Assembly: GCA_023703675.1 (NCBI GenBank) | Contig: CP097974.1 | Coordinates: forward strand, 457,288-521,287 | Direction of reading: 5' to 3' | Origin: SAR86 cluster bacterium | GTDB lineage: Bacteria; Pseudomonadota; Gammaproteobacteria; Magnimaribacterales; AG-339-G14 | Length of the DNA stretch: 64,000 nucleotides | Shown here: one piece after another, positions 44,477 through 53,916 of the stretch | How the letters are laid out: every line of letters starts with the position of its first letter | Position numbering within the stretch: position 1 is the first letter of the stretch | Program-made: the position numbers and the translations under genes | Notes under the pieces: model-generated | What the model was told of the DNA's origin: nothing | The model's input: the letters and a program-made list of their open reading frames with translations, nothing else | Database searches by the model: none

Positions 44477-45946
44477 TTGAGTTATCTAGTTTTAGCAAGA
44501 AAATGGAGACCAAAATCTTTTACGGAAGTTGTTGGTCAAGATCACATCGTTCAAGCGTTAAAAAATTCTTTAAAAAATGATATGCCTCACCAGGCATTTT
44601 TATTTACTGGAACGAGGGGAGTTGGTAAAACCTCGTTAGCTAGAATTCTTACTAAAGCTTTAAATTGTGAACATTTGAAAGATGGCGAGCCATGTAATAA
44701 GTGCGATTCCTGTCTCTCGATTAACGATGGATCCTCAATTGATTTTCAAGAAATAGACGCAGCTTCTAGAAGAGGTATTTCAGAAACTAAGGAATTACTT
44801 GAAACTATTCCATACCTACCATCATCTTCAAAATTTAAAGTTTATCTAATAGATGAAGTACACATGCTTACAAAAGAAAGCTTTAATTCTCTCCTTAAGA
44901 CCCTTGAAGAGCCTCCACCACATGTAATTTTCATGTTTGCAACAACTGAGGTATCACAAATTCCTGCGACAATCTTGTCTAGGTGTCTCCAGTTAAATTT
45001 AAACTCCGTATCCAATGAAGATTTGATGTCACAACTTGCAAATATTTTCTCTAAAGAAAAAGTAAAGTATGAAGAAGGCGCACTGCAACTTATATCTGAG
45101 GCCGCCAACGGAAGCATTAGGGATGCTTTAACTATTTCTGAAAAAATCATTTCTTTTACAGAAAAAGACATAAGGCAAGCCTCGGTTAGGCAGATTCTAG
45201 GGATTCCTGATAATGAAATAATTCAAGAAATTTTAATCAATTTAAAAAATAATGATCCAAAAAAGCTTTTTGAGGTTTTAGAAAATATTACCAAAGATAC
45301 CCCGATTAAAAATATCTTTCTGGAAATTATGGAATTAATTAAAAATATTTCATTGAGACAATTTAGTCAAAACAAAAAAATTGACTTTAACAAAGAGCTC
45401 CTTGAACTTGAACCCCGCTCATTGCAAATTTTTTATCAATTATGTCTTGTCAATTTGGAGTACATTGAAGAATCTCCAGATCCTAAAGGAGTTTTGGAAA
45501 TGACCCTTCTTAAAATGTTGGCTTTTGATATAGAAGAAAAAAAAAATTTAACAATTAATCAGAATTATTCTGTCAACTTAAATTGGCCTGAATTGATAAA
45601 TAAATTAAATTTAAATAAGGTTTTCACTCAACATCTTATGCACACCAATGCGATCTTAAAAGGAAAGGATTTTGTTATTTCACTACCTAATGAAAGAGAA
45701 GAAATGATTGGAGAAGATAATAAATTTACTTTGGAAGCTAAACTAAGAGACTATTTTTCAATACATGACTTAAAAGTTAAATTTAATTCTGATTATGATG
45801 ATTCAATTTCTCCCTCAAAAATAAATGAAGAAATTAAGAAAAAAGAAAGTGAAATTGTTGAATCTAGAATTAGCGAAAGTGACTCTTATAAAAAGATTGT
45901 TAATGAATTAAATCCAGAAATTAAGAAATTCGATACCAATTCGTGA
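44477..45946 (+). CDS. dnaX: DNA polymerase III subunit DnaX, compact tau-like form
   Basis: Clamp-loader ATPase. Walker A FTGTRGVGKTSLARI, zinc module CEHLKDGEPCNKCDSC, Walker B YLIDEVHMLT and SLLKTLEEPPPHVIFMFATT, then domain III ending EMTLLKMLAFD near residue 352. About 15 residues later comes LNWPELINKLNLNKVFTQHL, which aligns with domain V of E. coli tau and continues to a tau-like C-terminus. The long proline-rich domain IV linker is missing. 489 residues against 643 for tau. TTG start. The GTG start of recR overlaps the stop. Confidence 0.95.
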   Translation: MSYLVLARKWRPKSFTEVVGQDHIVQALKNSLKNDMPHQAFLFTGTRGVGKTSLARILTKALNCEHLKDGEPCNKCDSCLSINDGSSIDFQEIDAASRRGISETKELLETIPYLPSSSKFKVYLIDEVHMLTKESFNSLLKTLEEPPPHVIFMFATTEVSQIPATILSRCLQLNLNSVSNEDLMSQLANIFSKEKVKYEEGALQLISEAANGSIRDALTISEKIISFTEKDIRQASVRQILGIPDNEIIQEILINLKNNDPKKLFEVLENITKDTPIKNIFLEIMELIKNISLRQFSQNKKIDFNKELLELEPRSLQIFYQLCLVNLEYIEESPDPKGVLEMTLLKMLAFDIEEKKNLTINQNYSVNLNWPELINKLNLNKVFTQHLMHTNAILKGKDFVISLPNEREEMIGEDNKFTLEAKLRDYFSIHDLKVKFNSDYDDSISPSKINEEIKKKESEIVESRISESDSYKKIVNELNPEIKKFDTNS

Positions 45947-46548
45947 AAATTAGTAAAAATATTGAAAACCTTATGATGAATTTACAAATTCTTCCGGGGG
46001 TCGGTCCAAAGACTGCAAAAAGGTTGGCTCTTTTTTTACTTGGAGAAAATAAAAAAGATGCCAGAAAACTGTCATGCTCTATTGATGAAGCGTTGGATTC
46101 TATAAAAGAATGTCAAATCTGTGGTGTGCTTAATGATTTAGAAATTTGTTCAATCTGTTCTGATCCTGCCAGAGATAATTCTAATTTATGCGTTGTAGAG
46201 ACAACCTCAGATCTTTTTGCAATTGAAGATACAAAAGAATTTAATGGAAAATATTTTGTATTAAACGGTTTATTGTCACCTATTGATGGTATTGGCCCAG
46301 ACGAATTAAGGATAAATAAACTTATGGAAATCTGTAATACTAGAAAAGTTAAAGAAATTGTAATAGCTTTGAATTCAACTTTAGAGGGAGAAGCAACAGG
46401 TTATTTTTTATTTGAGAATTTTAAAGGAATGGATATTAAAGTTTCAAAATTAGCGGAAGGCGTTCCTGCGGGAGGAGACTTAGATTATGTTGACAATAAC
46501 ACCCTAAAAAGAGCTTTTTCATGGAGAAGAGAGCTAAGTAAAGATTAA
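45943..46548 (+). CDS. recR: Recombination mediator RecR
   Basis: Works with RecO and RecF to load RecA at gaps. Helix-hairpin-helix [17 protein letters not shown], zinc finger [21 protein letters not shown], and Toprim domain with [28 protein letters not shown] and [15 protein letters not shown]. 201 residues, as in E. coli. GTG start overlapping dnaX by 4 nt. The small ybaB gene that lies between dnaX and recR in many bacteria is absent. Confidence 0.96.
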   Translation: MKISKNIENLMMNLQILPGVGPKTAKRLALFLLGENKKDARKLSCSIDEALDSIKECQICGVLNDLEICSICSDPARDNSNLCVVETTSDLFAIEDTKEFNGKYFVLNGLLSPIDGIGPDELRINKLMEICNTRKVKEIVIALNSTLEGEATGYFLFENFKGMDIKVSKLAEGVPAGGDLDYVDNNTLKRAFSWRRELSKD

Positions 46549-46552
46549 GTTT

Positions 46553-47122
46553 ATGAGCATAAAATCGGACAGTTGGATTAAAAGGAATGTTTTAGAATCA
46601 GAAATGATAAATCCCTTTGAACCTAATCAAGTTAGAAAAAATAAAGATAACAAAAAATTAATTTCTTATGGACTATCTAGTTATGGATACGATGTTAGAT
46701 GCTCTGAAAAATTTAAAATTTTTACCAACATAAATTCAGCAACAGTAGATCCAAAAAATTTCGATCCAGATAGTTTTGTAGATTTTGAAGGTCCTGAATG
46801 CATTATTCCTCCTAATTCGTTCGCTTTAGCAAGCACGATCGAATACTTTAAAATTCCAAGAAACGTTTTAACTGTGTGCTTAGGAAAGTCTACTTATGCT
46901 AGGTGCGGTATCATTGTAAATGTGACACCTCTTGAACCAGAATGGGAAGGCCATGTAACTTTAGAATTTTCTAACACAACTAGTTTACCAGCCAAAATCT
47001 ATGCAAATGAGGGAGTTGCTCAAATGTTATTTTTCGAATCAGATGAGACTTGTGAAGTCAGTTACAAAGATCGAGGAGGCAAATATCAAGGACAAAAAGG
47101 AGTTACTCTTCCAAAGGCCTAG
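46553..47122 (+). CDS. dcd: dCTP deaminase
   Basis: Deaminates dCTP to dUTP, feeding dTTP synthesis. [68 protein letters not shown] (catalytic Glu region) and [10 protein letters not shown] are diagnostic. 189 residues. It ends the nadA-dcd run, overlapping the convergent DUF3108 gene by 20 nt. Confidence 0.95.
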   Translation: MSIKSDSWIKRNVLESEMINPFEPNQVRKNKDNKKLISYGLSSYGYDVRCSEKFKIFTNINSATVDPKNFDPDSFVDFEGPECIIPPNSFALASTIEYFKIPRNVLTVCLGKSTYARCGIIVNVTPLEPEWEGHVTLEFSNTTSLPAKIYANEGVAQMLFFESDETCEVSYKDRGGKYQGQKGVTLPKA

Positions 47123-47804
47123 ATTGGTCAAGCTTCCAAACCGCAGTTCTAGATCCAAAATCATTGAAAATCTTGTAGGTTGTTAAATATTCATCGTCCT
47201 TAAACCACAGACTGTAAGCTCTATCATCATCTCTAATTTCTGTTATTTTAAACGACGGTGGATCGTTTTCTTCATCGTTAAATTCCGTCGTGAACTTTTT
47301 TGATTTTATTATTCCTTTGTCCAAAAAATAATAATTATTGATTAAAGGAATTTTATTTGTATCCAAATCAAATTTTAATTGAAGTTGGAGAGTTAAATTT
47401 CCATGCAAAGGATTATCAAAACTAAACTTTCCTGATTTTTTATTAAAGACGTATTCAACTACTTTATTTTCGTGATTAATTTTATACTCTTGTTTTTCTT
47501 TTCTTAATCCACCTAAAGCTCTCAAGTTCCTTTGCATCTCAATCAGATAAATCTGATCGTTTTCTATGTAAAAGACTGATTTTTGGTAGAAATTAAATAG
47601 CGAATGTTCAGCTTTCGATTCCATTGACCAATATTTATTGTCAATTTTTTCTAACGACTCTACAACTTGTGCTCCGTCGGTGGAATAAAAATTTTTATAC
47701 TCAGTTAATGAAAAACCTAAAGCGTGCAAATTAAAAACTAACAAGAGATTAAAAATAAAATTCTTTACCGTCAGGATATTCAATATTGTCGATTTTAAGC
47801 TCAT
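47103..47804 (-). CDS. DUF3108-family exported protein
   Basis: Predicted periplasmic protein of the DUF3108 family, often found after purN in gammaproteobacteria. Conserved stretches include [33 protein letters not shown] and [21 protein letters not shown] hydrophobic stretch near residues 14-32 ([19 protein letters not shown]) is a signal peptide. From the first ATG (47804) it overlaps purN by 56 nt; a TTG seven codons later (ATA TTG AAT) is an alternative start. Function not known. Confidence 0.72.
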   Translation of the reverse strand: MSLKSTILNILTVKNFIFNLLLVFNLHALGFSLTEYKNFYSTDGAQVVESLEKIDNKYWSMESKAEHSLFNFYQKSVFYIENDQIYLIEMQRNLRALGGLRKEKQEYKINHENKVVEYVFNKKSGKFSFDNPLHGNLTLQLQLKFDLDTNKIPLINNYYFLDKGIIKSKKFTTEFNDEENDPPSFKITEIRDDDRAYSLWFKDDEYLTTYKIFNDFGSRTAVWKLDQSRPLEE

Positions 47805-48393
47805 TATTTTTAAATTCTAGACGTTTGTTTTTTATTAGACTACAGATTAAAGGTAAAAGTTTGTGTTCTATTTTGTGAACTTTTGCTTCTAAAAGGTTAA
47901 TTTCATATTCTTTTATTTTGAATTTACTAAATCCAATTATTTGTCCTGTATCCAGACCCTCATCCACAAAATGCACTGTAGCTCCATGATGAGAGTCTTT
48001 ATTTTCAATAACTTTTTGATGCGTATTTAAACCAGGATACTTTGGGAGTAAAGAAGGATGAAGATTTATTATTTTTCCCTCAAATTCTCTTAAAAATTCT
48101 TTGCTTAAAATTCTCATATATCCCGCTAAAACGATTAAATCAAAATTGAAAGTTTTTAGCTTATTTAAAACAGCAACATCAAATTTTTTTCTATCATCGA
48201 AAGAAGCGGGATTAATAGAGAAAAATGGTATGTTACTTTTTTCAGCTCTTTTAAGAGCATAGGCATCAAGTTTATTTGAAAATACAACTGAGACATCAAT
48301 AGAATCTTCATTATTCAACTTTTTAGTATTTAAAAGACTTTGCAAGTTAGAACCGTTACCAGAAGCAAAAACTGCAATGTTAAAAGAATCCAT
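47749..48393 (-). CDS. purN: Phosphoribosylglycinamide formyltransferase
   Basis: Formylates GAR with 10-formyltetrahydrofolate in purine synthesis. N-terminal IAVFASGNGSNLQSLL, the VLAGYMRILS segment, INLHPSLLPKYPGLNTHQ with the catalytic His, and HHGATVHFVDEGLDTGQII with the catalytic Asp. 214 residues. It follows purM by 7 nt on the same strand. Confidence 0.95.
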   Translation of the reverse strand: MDSFNIAVFASGNGSNLQSLLNTKKLNNEDSIDVSVVFSNKLDAYALKRAEKSNIPFFSINPASFDDRKKFDVAVLNKLKTFNFDLIVLAGYMRILSKEFLREFEGKIINLHPSLLPKYPGLNTHQKVIENKDSHHGATVHFVDEGLDTGQIIGFSKFKIKEYEINLLEAKVHKIEHKLLPLICSLIKNKRLEFKNNELKIDNIEYPDGKEFYF

Positions 48394-48400
48394 TTTCTTA

Positions 48401-49438
48401 TTAAATAAATTTAATTTTTGGTTCTTCTGTTTTTCGCGTCACATTCCCTAAAACACGAAATTTTTGTTTAAGTTTATTCAAATTTATTATTGTTTTCTTT
48501 AAGTCTTCTTGTCCAATTATAATAATCATTCCATATCCGCAATTAAAAGTTCTTAACATTTCAATATCTGTCAAAGCCGACTTTTCCATTAAATAGGAGA
48601 ACAATTTTTTATGAAAGAAGAATAAATCTTTTTTAGATAATTCAAAACTATATTTATTTGGCAATATTCTTTCTAAATTACCTATCAATCCACCTCCGGT
48701 AATATGTGCCATATTTTTAATCTTAACTTTATTTGAAAGTTTTAAAATTTCATTAACGTACAATTTTGTTGGTTTCAAAAGTGTTTGTCCTAAAGAGGAG
48801 GAGCCAAATTTATCATTTAAAAAAATTTTTTTACGCTTTATGAGTTCTCTAACTAAAGAAAAACCATTTGAATGAAGTCCAGAAGATTTTAGTCCTACTA
48901 AAATATCTCCTGACTTTAATTTTTCTTTTTTTAAATTCTCTTTCTCAATTATTCCAACAGAAAAGCCTGCTAAATCGTATTTACCTTTAGGAAAGTTTTT
49001 TGGGTGTTCCGCTGTTTCTCCTCCAATAAGAGAACAATTAGACTCTCTACATCCATTTGCTATGCCAGAAATTATCTCCTTAGATTTTTGCAAATTAATT
49101 TTATCAGTTACTAAATAGTCTAAAAAAAACAGTGGTTCTGCTCCGGAAGTTATAAGATCGTTTACACACATTGCCACTAAATCAATTCCTATTGTTGTAT
49201 GATTTTTCATCATTTCAGCTATTTCAATCTTTGTGCCAACTCCATCAGTAGAACTCACTAGAACAGGATTTTTATATTTTTTTGGTATTGACATTAAGGA
49301 GGAGAATCCACCAATTTCGTTTATAACTTCTTTTCTAAAAGTAGCTTTGGCTATTGGTTTTATTTTTTCTACTAGCTTGTCTCCCTTTGCTATATCAACG
49401 CCAGATTTTTTGTAGGAGATTTTTTTTCGTGAGGACAA
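48401..49438 (-). CDS. purM: Phosphoribosylformylglycinamidine cyclo-ligase
   Basis: AIR synthetase. YKKSGVDIAKGDKLVEKIK at the N-terminus, VSSTDGVGTKIEIA, MCVNDLITSGAEPLFFLDYL, LIGGETAEHP, GLKSSGLHSNGFSLVR and HITGGGLIGNLERILP are all standard PurM motifs. 345 residues, the E. coli length. First gene of purM-purN-DUF3108; divergent from the DUF2066 gene with a 47-bp gap. Confidence 0.96.
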   Translation of the reverse strand: MSSRKKISYKKSGVDIAKGDKLVEKIKPIAKATFRKEVINEIGGFSSLMSIPKKYKNPVLVSSTDGVGTKIEIAEMMKNHTTIGIDLVAMCVNDLITSGAEPLFFLDYLVTDKINLQKSKEIISGIANGCRESNCSLIGGETAEHPKNFPKGKYDLAGFSVGIIEKENLKKEKLKSGDILVGLKSSGLHSNGFSLVRELIKRKKIFLNDKFGSSSLGQTLLKPTKLYVNEILKLSNKVKIKNMAHITGGGLIGNLERILPNKYSFELSKKDLFFFHKKLFSYLMEKSALTDIEMLRTFNCGYGMIIIIGQEDLKKTIINLNKLKQKFRVLGNVTRKTEEPKIKFI

Positions 49439-49485
49439 TTTAAATTAAACTAACGGTTTATTTAATCATTATAATTGAAACTAAG

Positions 49486-50487
49486 ATGTTTCAATTAAAT
49501 ATTTCATTTAGGATTTTTTTATTTGTTATTTTCTTCTCAGGAATTATTCATTCATCTCTTCCAGATCAACATGAATTCATAATAGATGTTTCTGATACAA
49601 ATCAAACTTCTTACTTTGACGAAGCTTTAAGTTCTTCCATCCTTAAGATTCTTGGAAATCAAGAAACTTATGTAAAAAATAAACAGTTTTTTAATTCTAT
49701 CAACTCAAAAGAATTCATAAAAGAATATAGTTCTTTTGAAGAAGAGGGCATAAAAAAAAATAGAATATTAGTAGACGCAAAGTTATTGAGAAGTTTTCTT
49801 ATATCAAATAATTTCAATGTCTCATCAGAAATTCAAACCACTTTAACCGTTTGGTTTTTATGTGATAGGGACTTAACTTCATTAAGCTCATTTAATAAAG
49901 TCAGTAAAAAATGCAGTTCAATTAAGGACAAGTTGACCCAAGTTTCTAATGAAAGAAACGTGAAAATTATCTTTCCAATATTAGACTCTAAAGATTTAGT
50001 TTCATTTAAAATAGCTGACAAAGCCAAAGATAACGATTTTCTATATCTTTCTAAAAGATATGTAGGAGATAGTTTTTTTTACTGCAGAGTAACAATAGAA
50101 AAGGAAAGTTGCTATGTGCCAATCAAATCCCAATTAAATTCAAATTTAGATTTTTCAAAAAGTTTAAATCCAGTTAAAGCTTTGAATATGGTGATTGATG
50201 GAGTATTGAAGCAATATATTTTAAAAATTAACTCCAAAGATCCTATTCCTTACAATATCAATATCAAAAATATATCTAACTTAGATGAATATAGATTTGT
50301 ATTAAGTGAACTTGAAAAGATAATAATTCTTTCAGATTTAAAAATAAATTATTTATCATTTAACGAAGTTAACTTATCTTCCTTGTTAATCGGTAACTAC
50401 AAACAATTAGAAAAACTTTTTTTCAATTACCCATTTCTTAGATTGGAAAGTCTCGAGTCTGATAAATTATCATTAATTCTTGAATAG
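49486..50487 (+). CDS. DUF2066-family exported protein
   Basis: Predicted periplasmic protein, 333 residues, with a signal peptide (residues 1-24, ending IIHSS). The N-terminal part (EFIIDVSDTNQTSYFDEALS, LKILGNQETYVKN) and TTLTVWFLCDRDLTSL place it in DUF2066, known from the purM-hda neighbourhood of Pseudomonas and relatives. Position supports the call more than sequence does. Function not established. The CDP-alcohol transferase gene begins at the next base after its stop. Confidence 0.72.
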   Translation: MFQLNISFRIFLFVIFFSGIIHSSLPDQHEFIIDVSDTNQTSYFDEALSSSILKILGNQETYVKNKQFFNSINSKEFIKEYSSFEEEGIKKNRILVDAKLLRSFLISNNFNVSSEIQTTLTVWFLCDRDLTSLSSFNKVSKKCSSIKDKLTQVSNERNVKIIFPILDSKDLVSFKIADKAKDNDFLYLSKRYVGDSFFYCRVTIEKESCYVPIKSQLNSNLDFSKSLNPVKALNMVIDGVLKQYILKINSKDPIPYNINIKNISNLDEYRFVLSELEKIIILSDLKINYLSFNEVNLSSLLIGNYKQLEKLFFNYPFLRLESLESDKLSLILE

Positions 50488-51033
50488 ATGCTTAATTTCC
50501 TTCCTAATTTTATAACTCTTTTTCGTTTTTTTTTGGTTTATCCCATAGTGATAAGTATTATTGAAAATCAGTTTTTATTAGCAATTATTTTTTTTATACT
50601 TGCCGGAATATCAGATTTTTTTGATGGTTATCTAGCCCGAAAATTAAAAGCTACATCAGAATTTGGTATGATTGCTGATCCCATTGCCGACAAAACGTTA
50701 ATCATTGCAACTTTAATTTCTTTAACCATTGCAGGTAGAGTTGATCTTTGGATTGCCTACTTAGTATTAGGAAGAGATATGATTGCTGTAGTTGGCTTCA
50801 TATTAGCTACAATTCTTCTTAGTCCATACAAGGTTAAAACTCATTTCTCAGGAAAACTTTATACAACTTTTTTATTAATTTTTCTGGGTTTAGTGATTCT
50901 TTCTTCTGCTAATTTATTTAATAATTCATTTGTAAATTTAATAGTAATTTTTGTACTTATTATTTCTGTCTTTCTTAGTTTATTTGACTATTTTAGAGAT
51001 CCAGGATTTAGTCTTTATAAAAAGATTTTTTAA
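50488..51033 (+). CDS. CDP-alcohol phosphatidyltransferase family protein
   Basis: Membrane enzyme joining a CDP-linked lipid to an alcohol in phospholipid synthesis. GISDFFDGYLARKLKATSEF followed by GMIADPIADK is the complete family motif with its metal-binding Asp residues. About five hydrophobic segments. 181 residues. It could be a phosphatidylglycerophosphate synthase (PgsA-like) or a cardiolipin-synthase-type paralogue; sequence alone does not decide, though position between DUF2066 and hda suggests the latter paralogue. Confidence 0.88.
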   Translation: MLNFLPNFITLFRFFLVYPIVISIIENQFLLAIIFFILAGISDFFDGYLARKLKATSEFGMIADPIADKTLIIATLISLTIAGRVDLWIAYLVLGRDMIAVVGFILATILLSPYKVKTHFSGKLYTTFLLIFLGLVILSSANLFNNSFVNLIVIFVLIISVFLSLFDYFRDPGFSLYKKIF

Positions 51034-51035
51034 TA

Positions 51036-51710
51036 ATGGAACAGCAAACTTTAAGTCTAAAATTTGAGGAATCTATGCAGCTAGATGATCTGAAATCATG
51101 TAGTTTCTTTCGAGAGATCTCAATCAGATGTGAAAATTTTTTAAAAGGCGATGATCATTTAGCTATATTTTTGGGAAAAGAGGATATTGCAAAATCTTTT
51201 TTCTTTTTTGCCTTTTACAATTATTTAAATATTAAACACAAATGTATTTATTTCTCTCTAAAAGAGAGCATTCTGCCGATAAATCTTAAAATTGAAGATG
51301 GAGAGATAGTTTTTATCGATGGATACAACCACCTTTTTAACTCAGAAGAAGGGGAAAAAAAACTTTTTAATTTATTTAACTCATCTAAAGAAAAAAATAT
51401 AAAAGTTTTCTTTAATAATTCATTGCAAGGACCTCAAGAAATGAAGTTAGAAGATTTAAACTCCCGATTATCATCGAGTTTGCAAATAGATTTCCCTGTC
51501 TTATCAGATAACGACAAAAAAATTATAGTCATTAACTTTTTAAAAAAAAGAGGTCTATTGATGAACGAGCAGTCGATCGATTATATTCTTAAACGATACT
51601 CAAGAAATCTAAATGATTTGATAGAACTTTCCATTAAACTTGACAAAATTTCATTAGAACAAAAGAAAAATATAACTATTCCTTTAATAAAAGAATTTAC
51701 AAGCCTTTAA
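51036..51710 (+). CDS. hda: DnaA regulatory inactivator Hda
   Basis: DnaA-related AAA+ protein that with the sliding clamp stimulates ATP hydrolysis by DnaA after initiation. The C-terminal half follows Hda closely: DLNSRLSSSLQIDFPVLSDN, FLKKRGLLMNEQSIDYILKR, LDKISLEQKKNITIPLIKEF. Walker A is weak (GKEDIAKS, Ala in place of the last Gly), Walker B is IVFIDGYNHL. The N-terminal clamp-binding motif (QLSLPL in E. coli) reads TLSLKF here. 224 residues. Position after DUF2066 is the usual one. Confidence 0.85.
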   Translation: MEQQTLSLKFEESMQLDDLKSCSFFREISIRCENFLKGDDHLAIFLGKEDIAKSFFFFAFYNYLNIKHKCIYFSLKESILPINLKIEDGEIVFIDGYNHLFNSEEGEKKLFNLFNSSKEKNIKVFFNNSLQGPQEMKLEDLNSRLSSSLQIDFPVLSDNDKKIIVINFLKKRGLLMNEQSIDYILKRYSRNLNDLIELSIKLDKISLEQKKNITIPLIKEFTSL

Positions 51711-53433
51711 TGCATTCTAAGCATATGAGGTTTAATTGAAATGGAAATGGCTTCTGTTTATTCAGAATATTTTTCATAGTGTAACCAAATTTTTCAGTGT
51801 TAAAAAAGTTTGCGTAATTAAAAAAAATACCTGAAAAATACTTTTCAATCTGATCAAAATAGTTTTTTTCACTCTCAATAATTTCAATAGAATAATCTTT
51901 TACATTAGCCAATTCGGCCAGTCTATCTAGTGCATTTCTTTGAGAACCTATTTGATCAATTAATCCTATTTCTTTAGCATTATTAGCATCCCAAACTTTT
52001 CCCTGCGATATTGAATCTGTATAGGTTCTATCAAGGGCTCTTCCTTTAGAAACCAAATCTAAAAAATCTTGATATGCAGAATCTACAAGGTTCTGCAGGA
52101 GTAAATTAGAGTTTGCATCCGGCTTCTTGATCAAAGATGGATTGAAACTTGTAGTACTTATCCCATCATAATTTATACCTACTTCGTTCAAACTTTGTTC
52201 GAAATTTGGAACTGCAGTCCATACGCCAATTGACCCCGTTAAGCAAAAGGGAGATGCCCAAATTTCATTTGCGTCAGCAGATATCCAATAACCACCAGAA
52301 GCTGCAATGTCCGCCATGGATATAATTATTGGTAGACCATTTTTTTTAAGCTCAAGAATTTCTTGCCTTATACTTTCGGAGGCAAAACCACTTCCACCAG
52401 GTGTGTTGAGTCTAATCAATAACCCCGCAAAATCTCCATTCTTAACTTTTGAAATTAATCTAGCAAAATGTCCATTGGAGAGATTATTTTCATCATAGTC
52501 ACCATCTACGATTTCTCCTTCTGCATTGATAATAGCTAACTTATTTGAACTTTCAGGCAAGGAAATTTTTTCAAAATAATCTAAGAAGTTTAAATAATAC
52601 TTTCGATTACCATCTGATAGGTTGAGAAAGTAATCTTCTAGTTCAATTCTATTAAGAACTTTATCAGCCAGTCCCAAAGAAACAGCCAACTCTGATCCGT
52701 TCTTAGCAGAAGAAACTAGACTACCAATATCATCAATATAATTTTGGATACTTATTTTTAATAAATCTTCTCTATTCAAAGAAACAATCTTTACCCAATT
52801 CTCCCAGAGAGATCCAAGAAATCTTTTTGACTCAATCTTTGTTGATTCGGTCATTGAATCATTCGTAAATATTTCTGAAGCAGATTTATATTCACCCGCG
52901 ACATAAGTATTAATGTCTATTTTGTATTTCTCTAATGCATCTTTGAAATAAAGTCGAAAATCTTTATAGCCTTCAATGTAAACTAGTCCAAACGGATTGA
53001 TTAAAATTTCATCAGCAAAGGATGCCAATAAATATTGATGTTGGAAGAAAAAGTCTCCATAACTAATTACTTTTTTCCCAGTCGCTTTAAAGTTTTCTAA
53101 AGCCTGACCAATCTCTAGAGCATCAGTTGCCGATAGACTCATCATCGAGGAATCTATCAAGATTATTTCAATCTCGTTGTCTTCTTGAGCTGTTTCAATC
53201 ACATTTATGATTTGAAAAGTCGATAAACCGGTATTGAAATCAAAAAAATTACTATTACTAGAAGATTGAGAAGTGCCATCGAGAACAAGAATTGAGCTTT
53301 TTTTATCGATTGAAGAGTTTAAAAAGGGCGCTATTAAAAGTCCTAAAAAAACCAATAATAAAATAATTACGAAAATTGAATTGACTAGTACTTTTCGAAA
53401 AAAATCAATTCTATTTAGAATATTTGTGAACAT
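51697..53433 (-). CDS. sppA: Signal peptide peptidase SppA (67K type)
   Basis: Membrane-anchored serine protease that degrades cleaved signal peptides in the periplasm. One N-terminal helix (about 16-36), then two homologous halves: the first provides the general-base Lys in VAGEYKSASE, the second the nucleophile Ser in DIAASGGYWISADANEIW, preceded by LIRLNTPGGS. 578 residues. The 3' end overlaps convergent hda by 14 nt. The start is 42 nt from the divergent TlpA-like gene. Confidence 0.94.
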   Translation of the reverse strand: MFTNILNRIDFFRKVLVNSIFVIILLLVFLGLLIAPFLNSSIDKKSSILVLDGTSQSSSNSNFFDFNTGLSTFQIINVIETAQEDNEIEIILIDSSMMSLSATDALEIGQALENFKATGKKVISYGDFFFQHQYLLASFADEILINPFGLVYIEGYKDFRLYFKDALEKYKIDINTYVAGEYKSASEIFTNDSMTESTKIESKRFLGSLWENWVKIVSLNREDLLKISIQNYIDDIGSLVSSAKNGSELAVSLGLADKVLNRIELEDYFLNLSDGNRKYYLNFLDYFEKISLPESSNKLAIINAEGEIVDGDYDENNLSNGHFARLISKVKNGDFAGLLIRLNTPGGSGFASESIRQEILELKKNGLPIIISMADIAASGGYWISADANEIWASPFCLTGSIGVWTAVPNFEQSLNEVGINYDGISTTSFNPSLIKKPDANSNLLLQNLVDSAYQDFLDLVSKGRALDRTYTDSISQGKVWDANNAKEIGLIDQIGSQRNALDRLAELANVKDYSIEIIESEKNYFDQIEKYFSGIFFNYANFFNTEKFGYTMKNILNKQKPFPFQLNLICLECIKGL

Positions 53434-53475
53434 ATTAAATATCTTACTACTTAGTTAGGGTAAAATTTATCAATA

Positions 53476-53916
53476 ATGAGAAATTTTATTATCTTAGTCA
53501 CTTTTATACTTTTTGTCGGATGCGGTGCTAATGATTTAACTTTCCACAAAATTAGTGGAAAAAATATTAATGATTTGTCAGGCAAATGGACGGTTATTAA
53601 TTACTGGGCAGATTGGTGCCCTCCATGTATAAAGGAAATTCCTGAATTACATGAACTCGATAAAAATTTTGAAAAAATACAAGTTTTTTTGTTTAACTTT
53701 GATAGATTACAAGGAGATGAGTTAGAGGAGCAATTGGTGAGATTCAATGTAAGCCTCCCAGCACTTATAACCGATCCTAGTAATTTTTTCGATATTGATG
53801 TTCCAGACGCGCTTCCAGTTTCTTTTATCATAGATCCGAATCTGAGTTTATCTTTAACTCTCAAAGGACCGCAGACTAAGGAATCTATTTTAGAAGCTAT
53901 AAATTATTCTGAATAA
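53476..53916 (+). CDS. TlpA/ResA-like thioredoxin-fold lipoprotein
   Basis: Periplasmic thiol-disulfide protein. The signal ends in a lipobox LFVGC (Cys16), so it is membrane-tethered. The thioredoxin active site is NYWADWCPPCIKEIPELHEL with CPPC; ALPVSFIIDPN contains the cis-Pro. 146 residues. Likely roles are cytochrome c maturation or general disulfide reduction, perhaps fed by the ScsB-like protein at 38.8-40.8 kb (inference). It overlaps the convergent M23 peptidase gene by 20 nt. Confidence 0.87.
   Translation: MRNFIILVTFILFVGCGANDLTFHKISGKNINDLSGKWTVINYWADWCPPCIKEIPELHELDKNFEKIQVFLFNFDRLQGDELEEQLVRFNVSLPALITDPSNFFDIDVPDALPVSFIIDPNLSLSLTLKGPQTKESILEAINYSE

Noticed and set aside
45835-45850. 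A-rich run AAAAAAG near the end of dnaX as a possible -1 frameshift site
   Set aside because: The heptamer is out of phase with the A-AAA-AAG arrangement, it lies near the C-terminus after domain V, and the gene has no gamma-like truncation point.
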